Source: Kineosporia succinea (GTDB lineage: Bacteria; Actinomycetota; Actinomycetes; Actinomycetales; Kineosporiaceae). Taken from it: a stretch of DNA of 64,000 nt. Positions 26,732 through 36,184 of the stretch are shown piece by piece. The notes below the pieces were generated by a model that was not told the DNA's origin, made no database searches, and saw only the letters and a program-made list of their open reading frames with translations. The stretch's first letter is position 1. The number at the start of each line of letters is the position of its first letter. A program made the translations under genes and the position numbers. The stretch spans positions 2,170,001-2,234,000 of the forward strand of contig NZ_JAUSQZ010000001.1 of assembly GCF_030811555.1 (NCBI RefSeq), read 5' to 3'.

Positions 26732-27628
26732 ATGGAGACCCGGCGCCTCGAACTGCTGCTCGAGCTCTCCCGGCTCGGCTCGATGCGTGAGGTCGCCGGC
26801 GCTCTCGGCACCACCACGTCCACCGTCTCGCAGCAGATCGCCGTCCTGGCCCGCGAGGTCGGCACCCCGTTGCTCGAGCCGCACGGGCGCCGGGTGCGGC
26901 TCACCCCGGCCGGGAAACGCCTGGCCACCCACGCCGTCACCGTCCTGGCCGCGGTCGAGGCCGCCCGCGCCGACCTCGACCCGTCCGCCGAACCCACGGG
27001 CACCCTGCGGGCCGGCGCTTTCGCCACCGCGATCCGGCGCGCCCTGCTGCCGATCCTGGCCCGGCCCGCCGATTCCCACCCGGGCGTGCGCCTGCTGGTG
27101 CACGAGCTCGAGCCGGCCGAGGCGCTGGCCGCGCTCGGCGCCGACGACATCGACCTGGCCCTGGTCTACGACTACGACCTGGCTCCCCGCGCGAAAGACC
27201 CCTCACTGCACTGGGTTCCGTTGTGGACCACGCCGTGGGCGATCGGCGCGCCCGCGCACCGGGCCGACGCCCGGCGAGGGCGTTCCGCGCAGACCCTGGC
27301 CGCCCTGGCCGGCGAGTCGTGGATCGTGAACTCCCGCAACACCGCCGACGAGGACGTGGTGCGAACCCTGGCCGCGACGGCGGGCTTCGAGCCCCGCGTC
27401 GACCACCGGGCCGACAGCCTCGACCTGGTCGAGGACCTGATTCTCGCCGGACCGGGCGTGGGCCTGCTGCCCGCGGGCCGGCCGGTGCGCCCGGGTATCG
27501 TGCTGCTGCCTCTGCACGATCCCGGCGTGCGTCTGCGCGCCCACGCCGTCACCCGGGCCGGCCGGGCCGAATGGCCACCCCTGGCCGCGATTCTCGATCT
27601 CCTGCTTTCCGGGCAAAAGCCACAATGA
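26732..27628 (+). CDS. LysR-family transcriptional regulator
   Basis: 298 residues. The N-terminal winged helix (METRRLELLLELSRLGSMRE, TTSTVSQQIAVLAREVG) is followed by a periplasmic-binding-like effector domain (90-290). ATG 26732 is preferred over ATG 26723: GACAAT lies 7 nt upstream, a leaderless arrangement. It is divergent from the EamA exporter, the typical layout for a regulator and its target. The effector is unknown. Confidence 0.9.
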   Translation: METRRLELLLELSRLGSMREVAGALGTTTSTVSQQIAVLAREVGTPLLEPHGRRVRLTPAGKRLATHAVTVLAAVEAARADLDPSAEPTGTLRAGAFATAIRRALLPILARPADSHPGVRLLVHELEPAEALAALGADDIDLALVYDYDLAPRAKDPSLHWVPLWTTPWAIGAPAHRADARRGRSAQTLAALAGESWIVNSRNTADEDVVRTLAATAGFEPRVDHRADSLDLVEDLILAGPGVGLLPAGRPVRPGIVLLPLHDPGVRLRAHAVTRAGRAEWPPLAAILDLLLSGQKPQ

Positions 27629-27753
27629 CGACACCCGGCTGTTGCCAATGTTTCTGAAGTGACGGTCTCTCGCCAGTAACCGACAGATCGTGCAGACTGC
27701 CGGACCTGACCGGTTGACGCCGGGTAGCCTGATCCGTCATGGAGGGGGCGGGA

Positions 27754-28596
27754 ATGACGAAAAACGGGTGGCACGAGACGAGGTTGATCCCTACCACGGG
27801 CATCACCTCACAGGTGGAACAGGAGCGCCGGGCGACCGCCGCGCTGCTGGCCACCATGACCGCGGTGGCCCGGTTCGGCCGCGCGCTGACCGAACCGCTG
27901 GGGGCACCGGAAGGGCCGATCGAGACCTTCACCGAGGTCCCGTTCGCCCGGGGCGACCATGAATGCCTGCCGCACGGGGTGATCCGCGTGGGCGAGGAGT
28001 GGACGGCACTGGTCGAGGTGAGCACGGGTCCCCGTCCGCTGCGCCGTTCCCGGCTGGAGGCCTATCTCGACCTGGCCACCGAGCACGACATCGACGCCCT
28101 GCTGACGATCAGCAACGAGATCCCGCCGGTGGTCGGGCAGCACCCCACCCCGGTCGCGAAGGAGAAGCTCGGCACGGTGCCGATGCTGCACTTCCCGTGG
28201 AGCAAGATCGTGGCCGAGGCCGTGGTCGAGCGGGAGGACACCGAAGACCGTTCCGCCGTATGGCTTCTCGGCGAGCTCATCCACTACCTCGAGCACCCGC
28301 GGTCGGGGGCGCTGCTCTTCGAGGCCACCGACGACGCGCCGACGACGCACCTGCCCCGGCTCGTCCGCACGCCCGAGCCGGTGGCCGAGGTCCCGGCCCC
28401 GCGCCGGCCGGCCCGCCGCGAGATCCGCATCGCCCTGCGCGAAGACCCGGAGCCCGCGCCGCCCGACCAGCCCGGCTGGTACCGCGACGACCGGGTGGAG
28501 AGCCGCCTGCGCTGGTGGGACGGCGACACCTGGACCAATCACCTCTATGACCTGCCCCCGGCCCCCGAGGGAGCCGGCCAACCCGTCGAGAACTGA
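27754..28596 (+). CDS. PD-(D/E)XK-like protein with C-terminal DUF2510 domain
   Basis: 280 residues. The N-terminal 200 residues resemble an actinobacterial family that I recall as nuclease-like (WHETRLIPTTGITSQVEQER; GVIRVGEEWTALVEVSTG; LLTISNEIPP; ELIHYLEHPRSGALLF). As I remember the family, the core reads PDG...VEVKTG; here it is PHG...VEVSTG, so both the Asp and the Lys of the active site would be gone. The C-terminus (about 245-272: QPGWYRDD, LRWWDGDTWTNHLY) is a DUF2510 module. ATG 27754 follows a GGAGGGGGCGGG ribosome site. The function is unknown. Confidence 0.7.
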   Translation: MTKNGWHETRLIPTTGITSQVEQERRATAALLATMTAVARFGRALTEPLGAPEGPIETFTEVPFARGDHECLPHGVIRVGEEWTALVEVSTGPRPLRRSRLEAYLDLATEHDIDALLTISNEIPPVVGQHPTPVAKEKLGTVPMLHFPWSKIVAEAVVEREDTEDRSAVWLLGELIHYLEHPRSGALLFEATDDAPTTHLPRLVRTPEPVAEVPAPRRPARREIRIALREDPEPAPPDQPGWYRDDRVESRLRWWDGDTWTNHLYDLPPAPEGAGQPVEN

Positions 28597-28612
28597 GCCC
28601 GGTTCCGCCCCG

Positions 28613-28618
28613 TACGCT
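28613..28618 (+). promoter_or_regulatory. Predicted leaderless -10 for sensor kinase
   Basis: TACGCT followed by exactly 6 nt and then ATG 28625, with no ribosome site. This matches the TAnnnT spacing of leaderless actinobacterial mRNAs. The -35 (GAACTG) is poor. Confidence 0.45.
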
Positions 28619-28624
28619 GCCCGT

Positions 28625-29911
28625 ATGAGGGGCGGGACAGAACACGACGAGGCGGACTTCGCGCGAGCGGCGCCGACCGCACGCCAGCAGAAGTGGGACG
28701 TGGCCACCGGCGCGCTGGTGACGGTCGGCATGCTGCTCAGCGTCTTCCTCTACCGCAGCGTGGCCACGGTCGACAACGACGCGCTGCTGCGCATGCCGAT
28801 CACCGAGTCCGTGCTCTGGTCGCTGGCCGTCGCCCTGCCCCTGTGCCTGCGCCGCCGCTACCCGATCGTGGTGCTGCTGACGGTCTCGGCCATGTTCATC
28901 GGCATGCAGTCGCGGGTCGTCATCGAGGGCACGATGAGCTCGATCTCGCTGTTCTGCGCGCTGTACACGGCCGGGGCCTGGGGCCGCGACCGGCGTATCA
29001 CCAACGCCGCCCGGGTGATCGTGGTGGTGGTGATGTTCTGCTGGCTGGCCTACGCGATCAGCGCCACCGCCTGGGCCGAGGTGGGCGACGACCTGCAGGG
29101 TGACGGGCCGATCCCCGCGCACCTGGCCAACATCCTCTACCTGACCCTCTTCAACGTCCTCTTCTTCGCCGCCGCCTGGTATTTCGGCGATGCCTCGTGG
29201 CGGCAGGCCCGGCAGCAGGAGCAGCTTCGCGAACGCACCCTGGAGCTGGCGCGCGAGCGCGACGAGAGCGCGCGCCGGGCGGTGCTGGCCGAAAGAGTGC
29301 GCATCGCCAGGGAACTGCACGACGTGGTGGCCCACAACGTGAGCCTGATGGGTGTGCAGGCGGGAGCCGCGCGCCGGGTGCTCGACCGCGATCCGGAGCT
29401 CACCCGGCAGACGCTGGGCGTGATCGAGGAGGCCGGACGTTCGGCGGTCGAGGAGATGCGGCGCCTGCTGGTGGTGCTGCGGGACAGCGACGACCGCAGT
29501 CCCGACCAGCCCTCCCCCGGTGTCGACGCCCTTCCCCAGCTCCTGGAGCAGGCCTCGACCCCGGGCACGGCAACGCATTTCACGGTCGTGGGTGAGCCCG
29601 TGCCGCTGACCGTGGCGTTGTCGGTCTCGGTCTACCGCATCGCCCAGGAGGCACTGACGAACTCGCTCAAGCACGCCGGGGCGAGCCGGATCGACGCCCG
29701 GCTGCGGTATCTCGACGAGGCGGTGGAGCTCGAGATGGTGGACGACGGGCGCGGCAACGGGCACACGGGCAGCCGGGGTTCGGGTCTGGGTCAGGTGGGT
29801 ATGCGGGAACGGGTGGATCTGCACGGCGGCACGCTGGACCTCGGCCGTCGTCCGGAAGGCGGGTACCGGGTGCGAGCCCGGCTGCCCCTGGTGAGAACGG
29901 TGACGCAGTGA
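28625..29911 (+). CDS. NarL-class sensor histidine kinase
   Basis: 428 residues. About five membrane segments lie between residues 25 and 190, then a coiled coil (RQQEQLRERTLELARERDES), the HisKA_3 phospho-His232 (RIARELHDVVAHNVSLMG) and the ATPase domain (YRIAQEALTNSLKHAGASRI, GSRGSGLGQVGMRERV). The DesK/LiaS-like architecture suggests envelope or drug sensing. Its stop overlaps the response-regulator start (GTGA). An ABC exporter follows in the same direction and is the likely output. Confidence 0.92.
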   Translation: MRGGTEHDEADFARAAPTARQQKWDVATGALVTVGMLLSVFLYRSVATVDNDALLRMPITESVLWSLAVALPLCLRRRYPIVVLLTVSAMFIGMQSRVVIEGTMSSISLFCALYTAGAWGRDRRITNAARVIVVVVMFCWLAYAISATAWAEVGDDLQGDGPIPAHLANILYLTLFNVLFFAAAWYFGDASWRQARQQEQLRERTLELARERDESARRAVLAERVRIARELHDVVAHNVSLMGVQAGAARRVLDRDPELTRQTLGVIEEAGRSAVEEMRRLLVVLRDSDDRSPDQPSPGVDALPQLLEQASTPGTATHFTVVGEPVPLTVALSVSVYRIAQEALTNSLKHAGASRIDARLRYLDEAVELEMVDDGRGNGHTGSRGSGLGQVGMRERVDLHGGTLDLGRRPEGGYRVRARLPLVRTVTQ

Positions 29912-30621
29912 CGAACGAAGGCCCGGCGACGAACGGTGACGCCGCAGCAGACGAGAGCTCGGCGCCGATCCGGGTCATGCTGGCCGACGACCAGCAGCTG
30001 ATGCGGGCAGGATTCCGGATGATCCTGTCCACCGAGCCGGGTCTGGAGGTGGTGGCGGAGGCCTCGAACGGCGCCGAGGCGATCACCCGGGCCCGGCGGC
30101 ACACGCCCGACGTGATCCTGATGGACGTGCAGATGCCCGGCACCGACGGCATCACCGCCACCCGGGAGATCACGGCGGGTTCGGGGTCGAAGGTCGTCAT
30201 CCTCACCACCTTCGACCGTGACGACTACCTGTTCGAGGCGCTGCAGGCGGGGGCGGCCGGGTTCCTCCTGAAGAACTCCTCGCCGGAAGACCTGATCAGC
30301 GCCGTGCGCATCGTGGCCCGGGGCGACGCGATGCTCGCCCCCGAACTGACCCGGCGGGTGCTCGACCGGTTCACCACGCGCACCGGCACCGTCCGGCGTC
30401 CCGAACAACTCGACCAGCTCACCGAACGGGAGTGGGACATCCTGCGGCTGCTGGCGGCCGGGTCGAGCAACGCCGAGATCGCCGCGAAGCTGTTCGTGGG
30501 CGAGGCGACGGTGAAGACGCACGTCTCCCGGGTGCTGGCCAAGCTCGGGCTGCGCGACCGGGTGCAGGCGGTCGTCTACGCGTACGAGAGCGGAGTGGTC
30601 ACGCCCGGGGATCATTCCTGA
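29908..30621 (+). CDS. NarL/FixJ-family response regulator
   Basis: 237 residues. Receiver: DD at 27-28, phospho-Asp73 (VILMDVQMPG), Lys in GFLLKNSSPE. LuxR helix-turn-helix: LTEREWDILRLLAAGSSNAE then GEATVKTHVSRVLAKLGLRD. It starts with GTG inside the kinase stop codon, and has a 20-residue acidic N-terminal extension. The ABC exporter begins 96 bp downstream. Confidence 0.93.
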   Translation: MTNEGPATNGDAAADESSAPIRVMLADDQQLMRAGFRMILSTEPGLEVVAEASNGAEAITRARRHTPDVILMDVQMPGTDGITATREITAGSGSKVVILTTFDRDDYLFEALQAGAAGFLLKNSSPEDLISAVRIVARGDAMLAPELTRRVLDRFTTRTGTVRRPEQLDQLTEREWDILRLLAAGSSNAEIAAKLFVGEATVKTHVSRVLAKLGLRDRVQAVVYAYESGVVTPGDHS

Positions 30622-30717
30622 GGGGGACGCGCCGGTCCGTCTCGCGCCGGACGACGCAAAGGGTGCTCAAGCCATAGCTTCGGTGGTGTAAGCAGACGAC
30701 CACGCAGGGAGCGGATC

Positions 30718-31602
30718 ATGCTTGAGCTGGACGGCATCAGTCGTTCGTTCGACGGCCGCCGGGTTCTGGACGGCATCTCGTTCAACGTCGAGCCGGGCCG
30801 GCTCACCGGTTTCGTCGGCTCGAACGGCGCCGGCAAGACCACCACGATGCGGATCATCCTGGGCATCCTGGCCCCGGACGGCGGCCGGGTGAGCTGGAAG
30901 GGGCAGCTCATCGACCGAGAGGCCCGCCGCCAGTTCGGCTACATGCCGGAGGAGCGCGGCCTCTACCCCAAGATGAACCTGATCGACCAGCTGATCTTCC
31001 TGGCCCGGCTGCACGGCGTCGACGCGGCTGCGGCTCGCCGCAAGGCCGCCGGCCTGCTCGAGGAGCTCGGCCTGGGCGAGCGCATGACCGACAAGCTGGA
31101 GACCCTCTCGCTCGGCAACCAGCAGCGGGTGCAGGTCGCCGCCGCGCTGATCCACGACCCGGTGCTGCTGGTGCTCGACGAGCCGTTCAGCGGCCTCGAC
31201 CCGATCACCGTCGACACCATGACGTCCATCCTGCGCACCAGCGCGGCGAGCGGCGTGCCGGTGCTGTTCTCCAGCCACCAGCTCGACCTGGTCGAGCGGA
31301 TCTGTGACGACCTGGTCATCATCTCCGGCGGTGGCGTGGTGGCCCGTGGCACGGTCGCGGAGCTGCGGCACGAGCGCGCGGGTGCGCGTTTCCGTCTGGT
31401 TCTGGGTGAGGACGCGGGGTGGCTGCGGGACGTCGACGGCATCCAGGTGCTCGACGTCGACGGCCCGAAGGCGCTGGTGGAGCTGCCCGACGTGTCGCAC
31501 GACCAGCAGCTGCTGTCCGTGGCGATGGGCCGCGGGCCGGTGCACGAGTTCAGCCGGGTGATCCCGGCCCTGGCCGACATCTACCGGGAGGTGTCCAAGT
31601 GA
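30718..31602 (+). CDS. ABC transporter ATP-binding protein (NatA-like)
   Basis: 294 residues. Walker A GSNGAGKTTT, Q-loop MPEERGLYPKM, signature LSLGNQQRVQVAAALIHDP (LSLGNQQ is the drug/Na-exporter variant), Walker B LLVLDEPFSGLDP and switch His in SSHQLDLVE. The C-terminal extension resembles the DUF4162 domain of NatA/daunorubicin-type ATPases. The stop overlaps the permease GTG by 4 bp. Confidence 0.93.
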   Translation: MLELDGISRSFDGRRVLDGISFNVEPGRLTGFVGSNGAGKTTTMRIILGILAPDGGRVSWKGQLIDREARRQFGYMPEERGLYPKMNLIDQLIFLARLHGVDAAAARRKAAGLLEELGLGERMTDKLETLSLGNQQRVQVAAALIHDPVLLVLDEPFSGLDPITVDTMTSILRTSAASGVPVLFSSHQLDLVERICDDLVIISGGGVVARGTVAELRHERAGARFRLVLGEDAGWLRDVDGIQVLDVDGPKALVELPDVSHDQQLLSVAMGRGPVHEFSRVIPALADIYREVSK

Positions 31603-32870
31603 AGACGTCCGAGACGATCCGGCTGATCGCGGGCCGGGAGATGTCGACGAAGCTGCGCGACAAGGCGTTCGTCATCTCCAGCATCGTGATGCTGGTGCTG
31701 GTGGCACTGGGCATCCTGATCCCGGCTCTGCTGTCCGGCGACGACCACGACGAGTACCGCCTGGCCGTGAGTGGCCAGACCGCGGTCTCCGTCGGCGAGG
31801 TGGCCCGCACGACCGGTGCCGCCGCGGTGAAGAGCGACGAGGCGAACGACAACGACGACGACGTGACCGGATTCGCCGACACCGGCGTCCCGGCCGCCGA
31901 GATCACCCTCGTACCGGGCGATTCCGCCGAGGCGGCCACCGAGCTGGTGCGCACCGAGGACGTGGACGCCGCCCTGGTCGAGAAGACCGACGGCACCCTG
32001 GAGATCGTCGGTGCCGAGGACGTGGACGGCGACCTCAGCACGCTGATCTCGCTGGCCGCCACGGCCGAGCAGACCCGGGCACTGCTCGCGCAGGCCGGGG
32101 TGGACGAGGCCACCATCACGCAACTGCAGACCATGCAGCCGCCGTCGGAGCGCCTGCTGGAGAGCGGGATCCCGAACGAGAGCGTGGCGCTGGTGCTCGG
32201 TTTCGCGTTCGCCTTCCTGTTCTACTTCACCGCGATCACCTTCGGCATGACGATCGCCCAGAGCGTGGTGGAGGAGAAGCAGAGCCGGGTGATCGAGATC
32301 CTGGTCGCGGCCACGCCGGTGCGGCTGCTGCTGGCCGGCAAGATCCTGGGCAACGCGACGCTGGCCCTGGGGCAGGTGGCCCTGCTGCTGGCGATCGGCC
32401 TGGCCGCGGCCAGCGCGACCGGCCAGAGCGCGGCGGTGAGCCTGCTGCTCCACTCCGGCGGCTGGTTCCTGCTCTTCTTCGCCTTCGGGTTCATCATGCT
32501 GAGCTGCCTCTGGGCCGCCGCCGGGGCCCTGTCCGCCCGGCAGGAAGACCTGCAGTCCACCACGGTGCCGATGCAGATCCTGCTGTTCGCCCCGTTCCTG
32601 TGCGCCTTCTACGTGAACCAGCCCGGCCTGGGCCTGAAAATCCTTTCCTACGTGCCCTTCACGTCACCGCTCAGCATGCCCCGCCGGCTGCTCATCGAAG
32701 ACGCGGCGTGGTGGGAGGCGCTGATCTCGCTGGGGATCATCGCGGCCACCGGGGTGCTGCTGATCGCGTTCGCCGCCCGCCTCTACGAGGGCTCGCTGCT
32801 GCGCACCAGCACGAAGACCTCGATCGCGACGGCCTGGAAGAGGGAGAAGCAGCCCGCCCTGGAGGGCTGA
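31599..32870 (+). CDS. ABC-2 type permease (NatB-like)
   Basis: 423 residues. One N-terminal helix (FVISSIVMLVLVALGILIPA), a large extracellular loop of about 170 residues, rich in Asp/Glu, then a C-terminal bundle of about six helices with the coupling helix EEKQSRVIEILVAATPVRLL. NatB-type permeases export sodium or drugs with their NatA ATPase. It starts with GTG 31599 overlapping the ATPase stop. Probably controlled by the two-component system just upstream. A strong hairpin follows the stop. Confidence 0.92.
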   Translation: MKTSETIRLIAGREMSTKLRDKAFVISSIVMLVLVALGILIPALLSGDDHDEYRLAVSGQTAVSVGEVARTTGAAAVKSDEANDNDDDVTGFADTGVPAAEITLVPGDSAEAATELVRTEDVDAALVEKTDGTLEIVGAEDVDGDLSTLISLAATAEQTRALLAQAGVDEATITQLQTMQPPSERLLESGIPNESVALVLGFAFAFLFYFTAITFGMTIAQSVVEEKQSRVIEILVAATPVRLLLAGKILGNATLALGQVALLLAIGLAAASATGQSAAVSLLLHSGGWFLLFFAFGFIMLSCLWAAAGALSARQEDLQSTTVPMQILLFAPFLCAFYVNQPGLGLKILSYVPFTSPLSMPRRLLIEDAAWWEALISLGIIAATGVLLIAFAARLYEGSLLRTSTKTSIATAWKREKQPALEG

Positions 32871-32880
32871 TCCGTTCGCG

Positions 32881-32923
32881 AACCCCGTCACTGAATGCTT
32901 TCAGCACTCGGTGGCGGGGTTCA
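32881..32923 (+). terminator. Terminator hairpin after NatAB-like operon
   Basis: Arms 32881-32894 and 32910-32923 pair over 14 bp (G-U allowed), with an inner TGCT/AGCA stem around a TTC loop. It starts 10 bp after the permease stop. It has no T-run, as is common in actinobacteria. Confidence 0.7.
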
Positions 32924-33023
32924 CTGCTGTCACCGGTCCTGCAAGTTCCTGCAGCATCCACGAAAGGCCTTGCACAAGGGTTTGCGCACGTCAGGGGCAT
33001 GTGAAGAGCGTCACCGATTCCTA

Positions 33024-33064
33024 TGTCCGGACAGGTTCACAACACCTGTCCGGACAGGTAACGT
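33024..33064 (+). promoter_or_regulatory. pckG promoter with paired palindromic operators
   Basis: The 308-bp gap between the permease and pckG genes holds this site. -35 TTCACA (33036-33041), 17-nt spacer, -10 TAACGT (33059-33064). The spacer contains the perfect 16-bp palindrome ACCTGTCCGGACAGGT (33044-33059). A second core, TGTCCGGACA (33024-33033, extended on the right with GGT), lies just upstream of the -35. Centres are 23 bp apart. Predicted 5' leader of about 108 nt. The binding protein is unknown. Confidence 0.7.
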
Positions 33065-33178
33065 GAAGAAAAACCCGCGGACAACGACGTTCCGATTACC
33101 GCCCGTAGCATCTCTCCCGTGCTGCCGGGGCGGACCGGACGCTGTCTGAAATCACCCCCACGAGGAAAGGGCAGCCCC

Positions 33179-35002
33179 GTGACGACGCTCGAGAACGATG
33201 CACCGACCCTGATCGACGCTCCCACCACCCACCCGCGCATGCTGGCCTGGGTGGCCGAGACGGCGGCCCTGACCACCCCCGACCGCGTGGTGTGGATCGA
33301 CGGTTCCGCGCAGCAGCACCAGTCGCTGATCGACGACCTCGTCGCCGCAGGTACTTTCGTCAAACTGGCGAAAAAGAAGGACTCGTACTGGTGCGCGTCC
33401 GACCCGACCGACGTGGCCCGGGTGGAGGACCGCACCTTCATCTGCTCGGTCGACGAGGCCGACTGCGGCCCGACCAACAACTGGATGGACCCGGGCGAGA
33501 TGCGGGCCGTCATGAAGGATCTGTACCGCGGTTGCATGAAGGGCCGCACGATGTACGTGATCCCCTTCGTGATGGGGCATCTCGAGGCCGAGAAGCCGAT
33601 GTTCGGCGTGGAGATCACCGACTCGCCCTACGTCGTGGTCTCGATGAACGTGATGGCCAAGACGGGCACCAGAGTGCTCGAGAAGATGGGCGAGACAGCC
33701 GACTACGTGCCGGCCATGCACTCGATCGGCGCCCCGCTCAAGCCCGGTCAGGTCGACGTGGCCTGGCCCTGCAACGACACCAAGTACATCGTGCAGTTCC
33801 CGGAGAGCCGCGAGATCCAGTCGTTCGGATCCGGTTACGGCGGAAACGCCCTGCTCGGCAAGAAGTGCTACTCGCTGCGCATCGCCTCGGTGATGGCGCG
33901 CGACGAGGGCTGGCTGGCCGAGCACATGCTGATCCTCAAGCTCACGTCGCCGGAAGGAACGGTGAAGTACATCGCGGCGGCGTTCCCGAGCGCCTGCGGC
34001 AAGACCAACCTGGCCATGCTCGAACCGACGATCCCGGGCTGGAAGGTCGAGACCCTGGGCGACGACATCGCCTGGATGCGCTTCGGCGACGACGGCCGGC
34101 TGTGGGCCACCAACCCCGAGAACGGCCTGTTCGGCGTTGCTCCCGGTACCGGCTGGGACACCAACCCCAACGCCATGCGGGCGATCGACGCGGGCGGCTC
34201 GGTGTTCACCAACGTGGCGCTGACCGACGACGGTGACATCTGGTGGGAGGGCATGACGCCTTCACCGCCGGCTCATCTGACCGACTGGCACGGCAACGAC
34301 TGGACGCCGGAGTCGGGAACGCTCTCGTCGCACCCGAACTCGCGGTTCTGCACGCCGATCCGCAACTGCCCGATCCTGGCCGACGAGTACGACGACCCGC
34401 GGGGAGTGCCGATCTCGGCCATCCTGTTCGGGGGCCGCCGCAAGACCACGATCCCGCTCGTCACCGAGTCCCGCGACTGGACGCACGGCACCTTCATGGG
34501 CGCCACGCTCAGCTCCGAGACCACCGCCGCGGCCACGGGTGCCGTGGGTGTGGTGCGCCGCGACCCGATGGCCATGCTCCCGTTCATCGGCTACCACGCC
34601 GGTGACTACTTCCAGCACTGGATCGACGTGGCCAAGGGCGCCGACGCCGACAAGCTGCCGAAGATCTTCTACGTCAACTGGTTCCGCCGCGACGACGAGG
34701 GCGGCTTCCTCTGGCCCGGCTACGGCGAGAACGGCCGGGTGCTCAAGTGGGTCGTCGACCGGCTCGAGGGCCGGGTCGCTGCCGTGGAGACGCCGATCGG
34801 GCACGTACCGGCGCCGGGTTCGCTCGACGTGAGCGGGCTTTCGCTGACCGACGACCAACTGGCCCAGGCCGTGCGGGTCGACGTCGACGAGTGGAAGGCC
34901 GAGATCCCGCTCATCCAGGAGTGGTTCGACAAGATCGGTGACAAGACGCCGATCACGCTGCTCACCGAGCTGGACGGCCTCAAGGCGCGACTGGGCCTGT
35001 AG
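33179..35002 (+). CDS. pckG: Phosphoenolpyruvate carboxykinase (GTP)
   Basis: 607 residues, normal length for the GTP-dependent enzyme, which converts oxaloacetate and GTP to PEP, CO2 and GDP, the first committed gluconeogenic step. The P-loop [13 protein letters not shown] and metal-site segment [17 protein letters not shown] are present, as are the substrate motifs [15 protein letters not shown] and [22 protein letters not shown] 33179 follows AGGAAAGG. Transcribed alone from a promoter with two palindromic operators, so carbon-source control is expected. A bidirectional hairpin follows. Confidence 0.96.
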   Translation: MTTLENDAPTLIDAPTTHPRMLAWVAETAALTTPDRVVWIDGSAQQHQSLIDDLVAAGTFVKLAKKKDSYWCASDPTDVARVEDRTFICSVDEADCGPTNNWMDPGEMRAVMKDLYRGCMKGRTMYVIPFVMGHLEAEKPMFGVEITDSPYVVVSMNVMAKTGTRVLEKMGETADYVPAMHSIGAPLKPGQVDVAWPCNDTKYIVQFPESREIQSFGSGYGGNALLGKKCYSLRIASVMARDEGWLAEHMLILKLTSPEGTVKYIAAAFPSACGKTNLAMLEPTIPGWKVETLGDDIAWMRFGDDGRLWATNPENGLFGVAPGTGWDTNPNAMRAIDAGGSVFTNVALTDDGDIWWEGMTPSPPAHLTDWHGNDWTPESGTLSSHPNSRFCTPIRNCPILADEYDDPRGVPISAILFGGRRKTTIPLVTESRDWTHGTFMGATLSSETTAAATGAVGVVRRDPMAMLPFIGYHAGDYFQHWIDVAKGADADKLPKIFYVNWFRRDDEGGFLWPGYGENGRVLKWVVDRLEGRVAAVETPIGHVPAPGSLDVSGLSLTDDQLAQAVRVDVDEWKAEIPLIQEWFDKIGDKTPITLLTELDGLKARLGL

Positions 35003-35008
35003 TGCGGG

Positions 35009-35033
35009 GGGGCGGACCCGACGGGTCCGCCCC
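35009..35033. terminator. Bidirectional terminator
   Basis: A perfect 11-bp G/C stem (GGGGCGGACCC / GGGTCCGCCCC) with a GAC loop lies between the convergent pckG and lipoprotein stops. Confidence 0.75.
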
Positions 35034-35041
35034 TCGAAAGA

Positions 35042-36184
35042 TCATTCGTAGAGCACGTACTCGGGACGCGGTTTCAGTTTCAGCACCTGCGCGGGCGTCA
35101 TCAGATCGCCGTGCTCCCGGTCTTCCTCGAAGAACAGCTTGAACCCGGTGTGCACGGAGTCCGGAAGCGGCTTCACCAGCGTGCGCCAGGTCTTCTCCTT
35201 GTCCGAGCGGGCCCCGATGCCGTCGACGCTGAGGATCACCTGAACGCCGGTGCGCTCCCGCATCTCGTCGACGTCGCTGATGATGCGCGGCGCGAGTTGG
35301 TGCACCACGAGTGCCTTCTCGGGCAGTCCACGCTCGGTCGTGAATCTCGAGAGCCAGAGTGAGACCTCGTTGAGCTCGGCGGCCGTGGTGTGACCGTAGA
35401 CCCGGCCCGGCGTCTGTTTCGGGCCGACCGCCCATTCCGGGTCGAGGGCCAGACCCACGTCCGGCTCCTCGAGCCACCGGCTCATCGCCTTGACCTCGGT
35501 GAGGAAGTCGGCCCGGCCGGGCTGGATGTTGAGCAGCAGCAACGCCTTGTTCCGGCGCGCCACCTTCAGGTAGCGCTCGATCTGGGCGTCGCCGGTGCGG
35601 GCCCGGTGCATCTTGTCCTGGCCCGGAGAAGCCTGCACCACGGTCGCGATGAGCTCCATCACCGGCAGCGGCTCGCGTCCGTCACCGTCGTACTTCTTGC
35701 CCAGTCTCTCGATCTCGTCGACTCGGGCCTGCAGGTCACCGATGCCGAGCCGGCCGAACGACTTCGCGGCGCCGCCCGAGTAGCCCACCAGGCGATAGCG
35801 CGGGAACAGCTCGGTGCCGCCACGCGGCAGCTCCTTGACAGCCGGGGCATCAGCGCTGCCCGAAGGTGCGGGTGTGGTCGTCGATCCGTCGGGGGCGGTG
35901 GTGGCCGCCGGGTCACCGGCACTGCTTGAGGACGTTTCGGCACCTCCCGGCGCCTGCGGGCTCTCCGGAACGGTGGCCGTGAGCGACGGGTCGGCCGAGC
36001 CCGACGGGGCGACGGAGGGGCTGACCGAGGAAGAGGCGGAGGCGGTGGGGAACGATGCCGCCGCGGCCGGGGAATCGGCCTCGGCGGAGCCCGAGCCACA
36101 TCCGGCGACCACCAGCGAGGCCAGCGACACCAGTCCTGCCCCGACGGCAACGTTCCTGCGCAACAGGGGCCGAACGGGACGCAT
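35042..36184 (-). CDS. Hypothetical lipoprotein, about 380 aa
   Basis: Lipobox VVAGC (Cys about 29) after a basic N-terminus and a hydrophobic stretch, so it is membrane-anchored outside. A Ser/Ala/Thr/Pro tether of about 85 residues leads to a conserved-looking domain (RYRLVGYSGG, VMELIATVVQASPGQD, LLLNIQPGR, DVGLALDPEWAVG, VIISVDGIG-like segment). The alternating strands and helices with DPEW and NIQPGR resemble a TIM-barrel hydrolase fold, but I cannot name a family. ATG 36184 follows GGAGGTG; the frame stays open far upstream through the minisatellite, but that part is not coding. Confidence 0.75.
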   Translation of the reverse strand: MRPVRPLLRRNVAVGAGLVSLASLVVAGCGSGSAEADSPAAAASFPTASASSSVSPSVAPSGSADPSLTATVPESPQAPGGAETSSSSAGDPAATTAPDGSTTTPAPSGSADAPAVKELPRGGTELFPRYRLVGYSGGAAKSFGRLGIGDLQARVDEIERLGKKYDGDGREPLPVMELIATVVQASPGQDKMHRARTGDAQIERYLKVARRNKALLLLNIQPGRADFLTEVKAMSRWLEEPDVGLALDPEWAVGPKQTPGRVYGHTTAAELNEVSLWLSRFTTERGLPEKALVVHQLAPRIISDVDEMRERTGVQVILSVDGIGARSDKEKTWRTLVKPLPDSVHTGFKLFFEEDREHGDLMTPAQVLKLKPRPEYVLYE

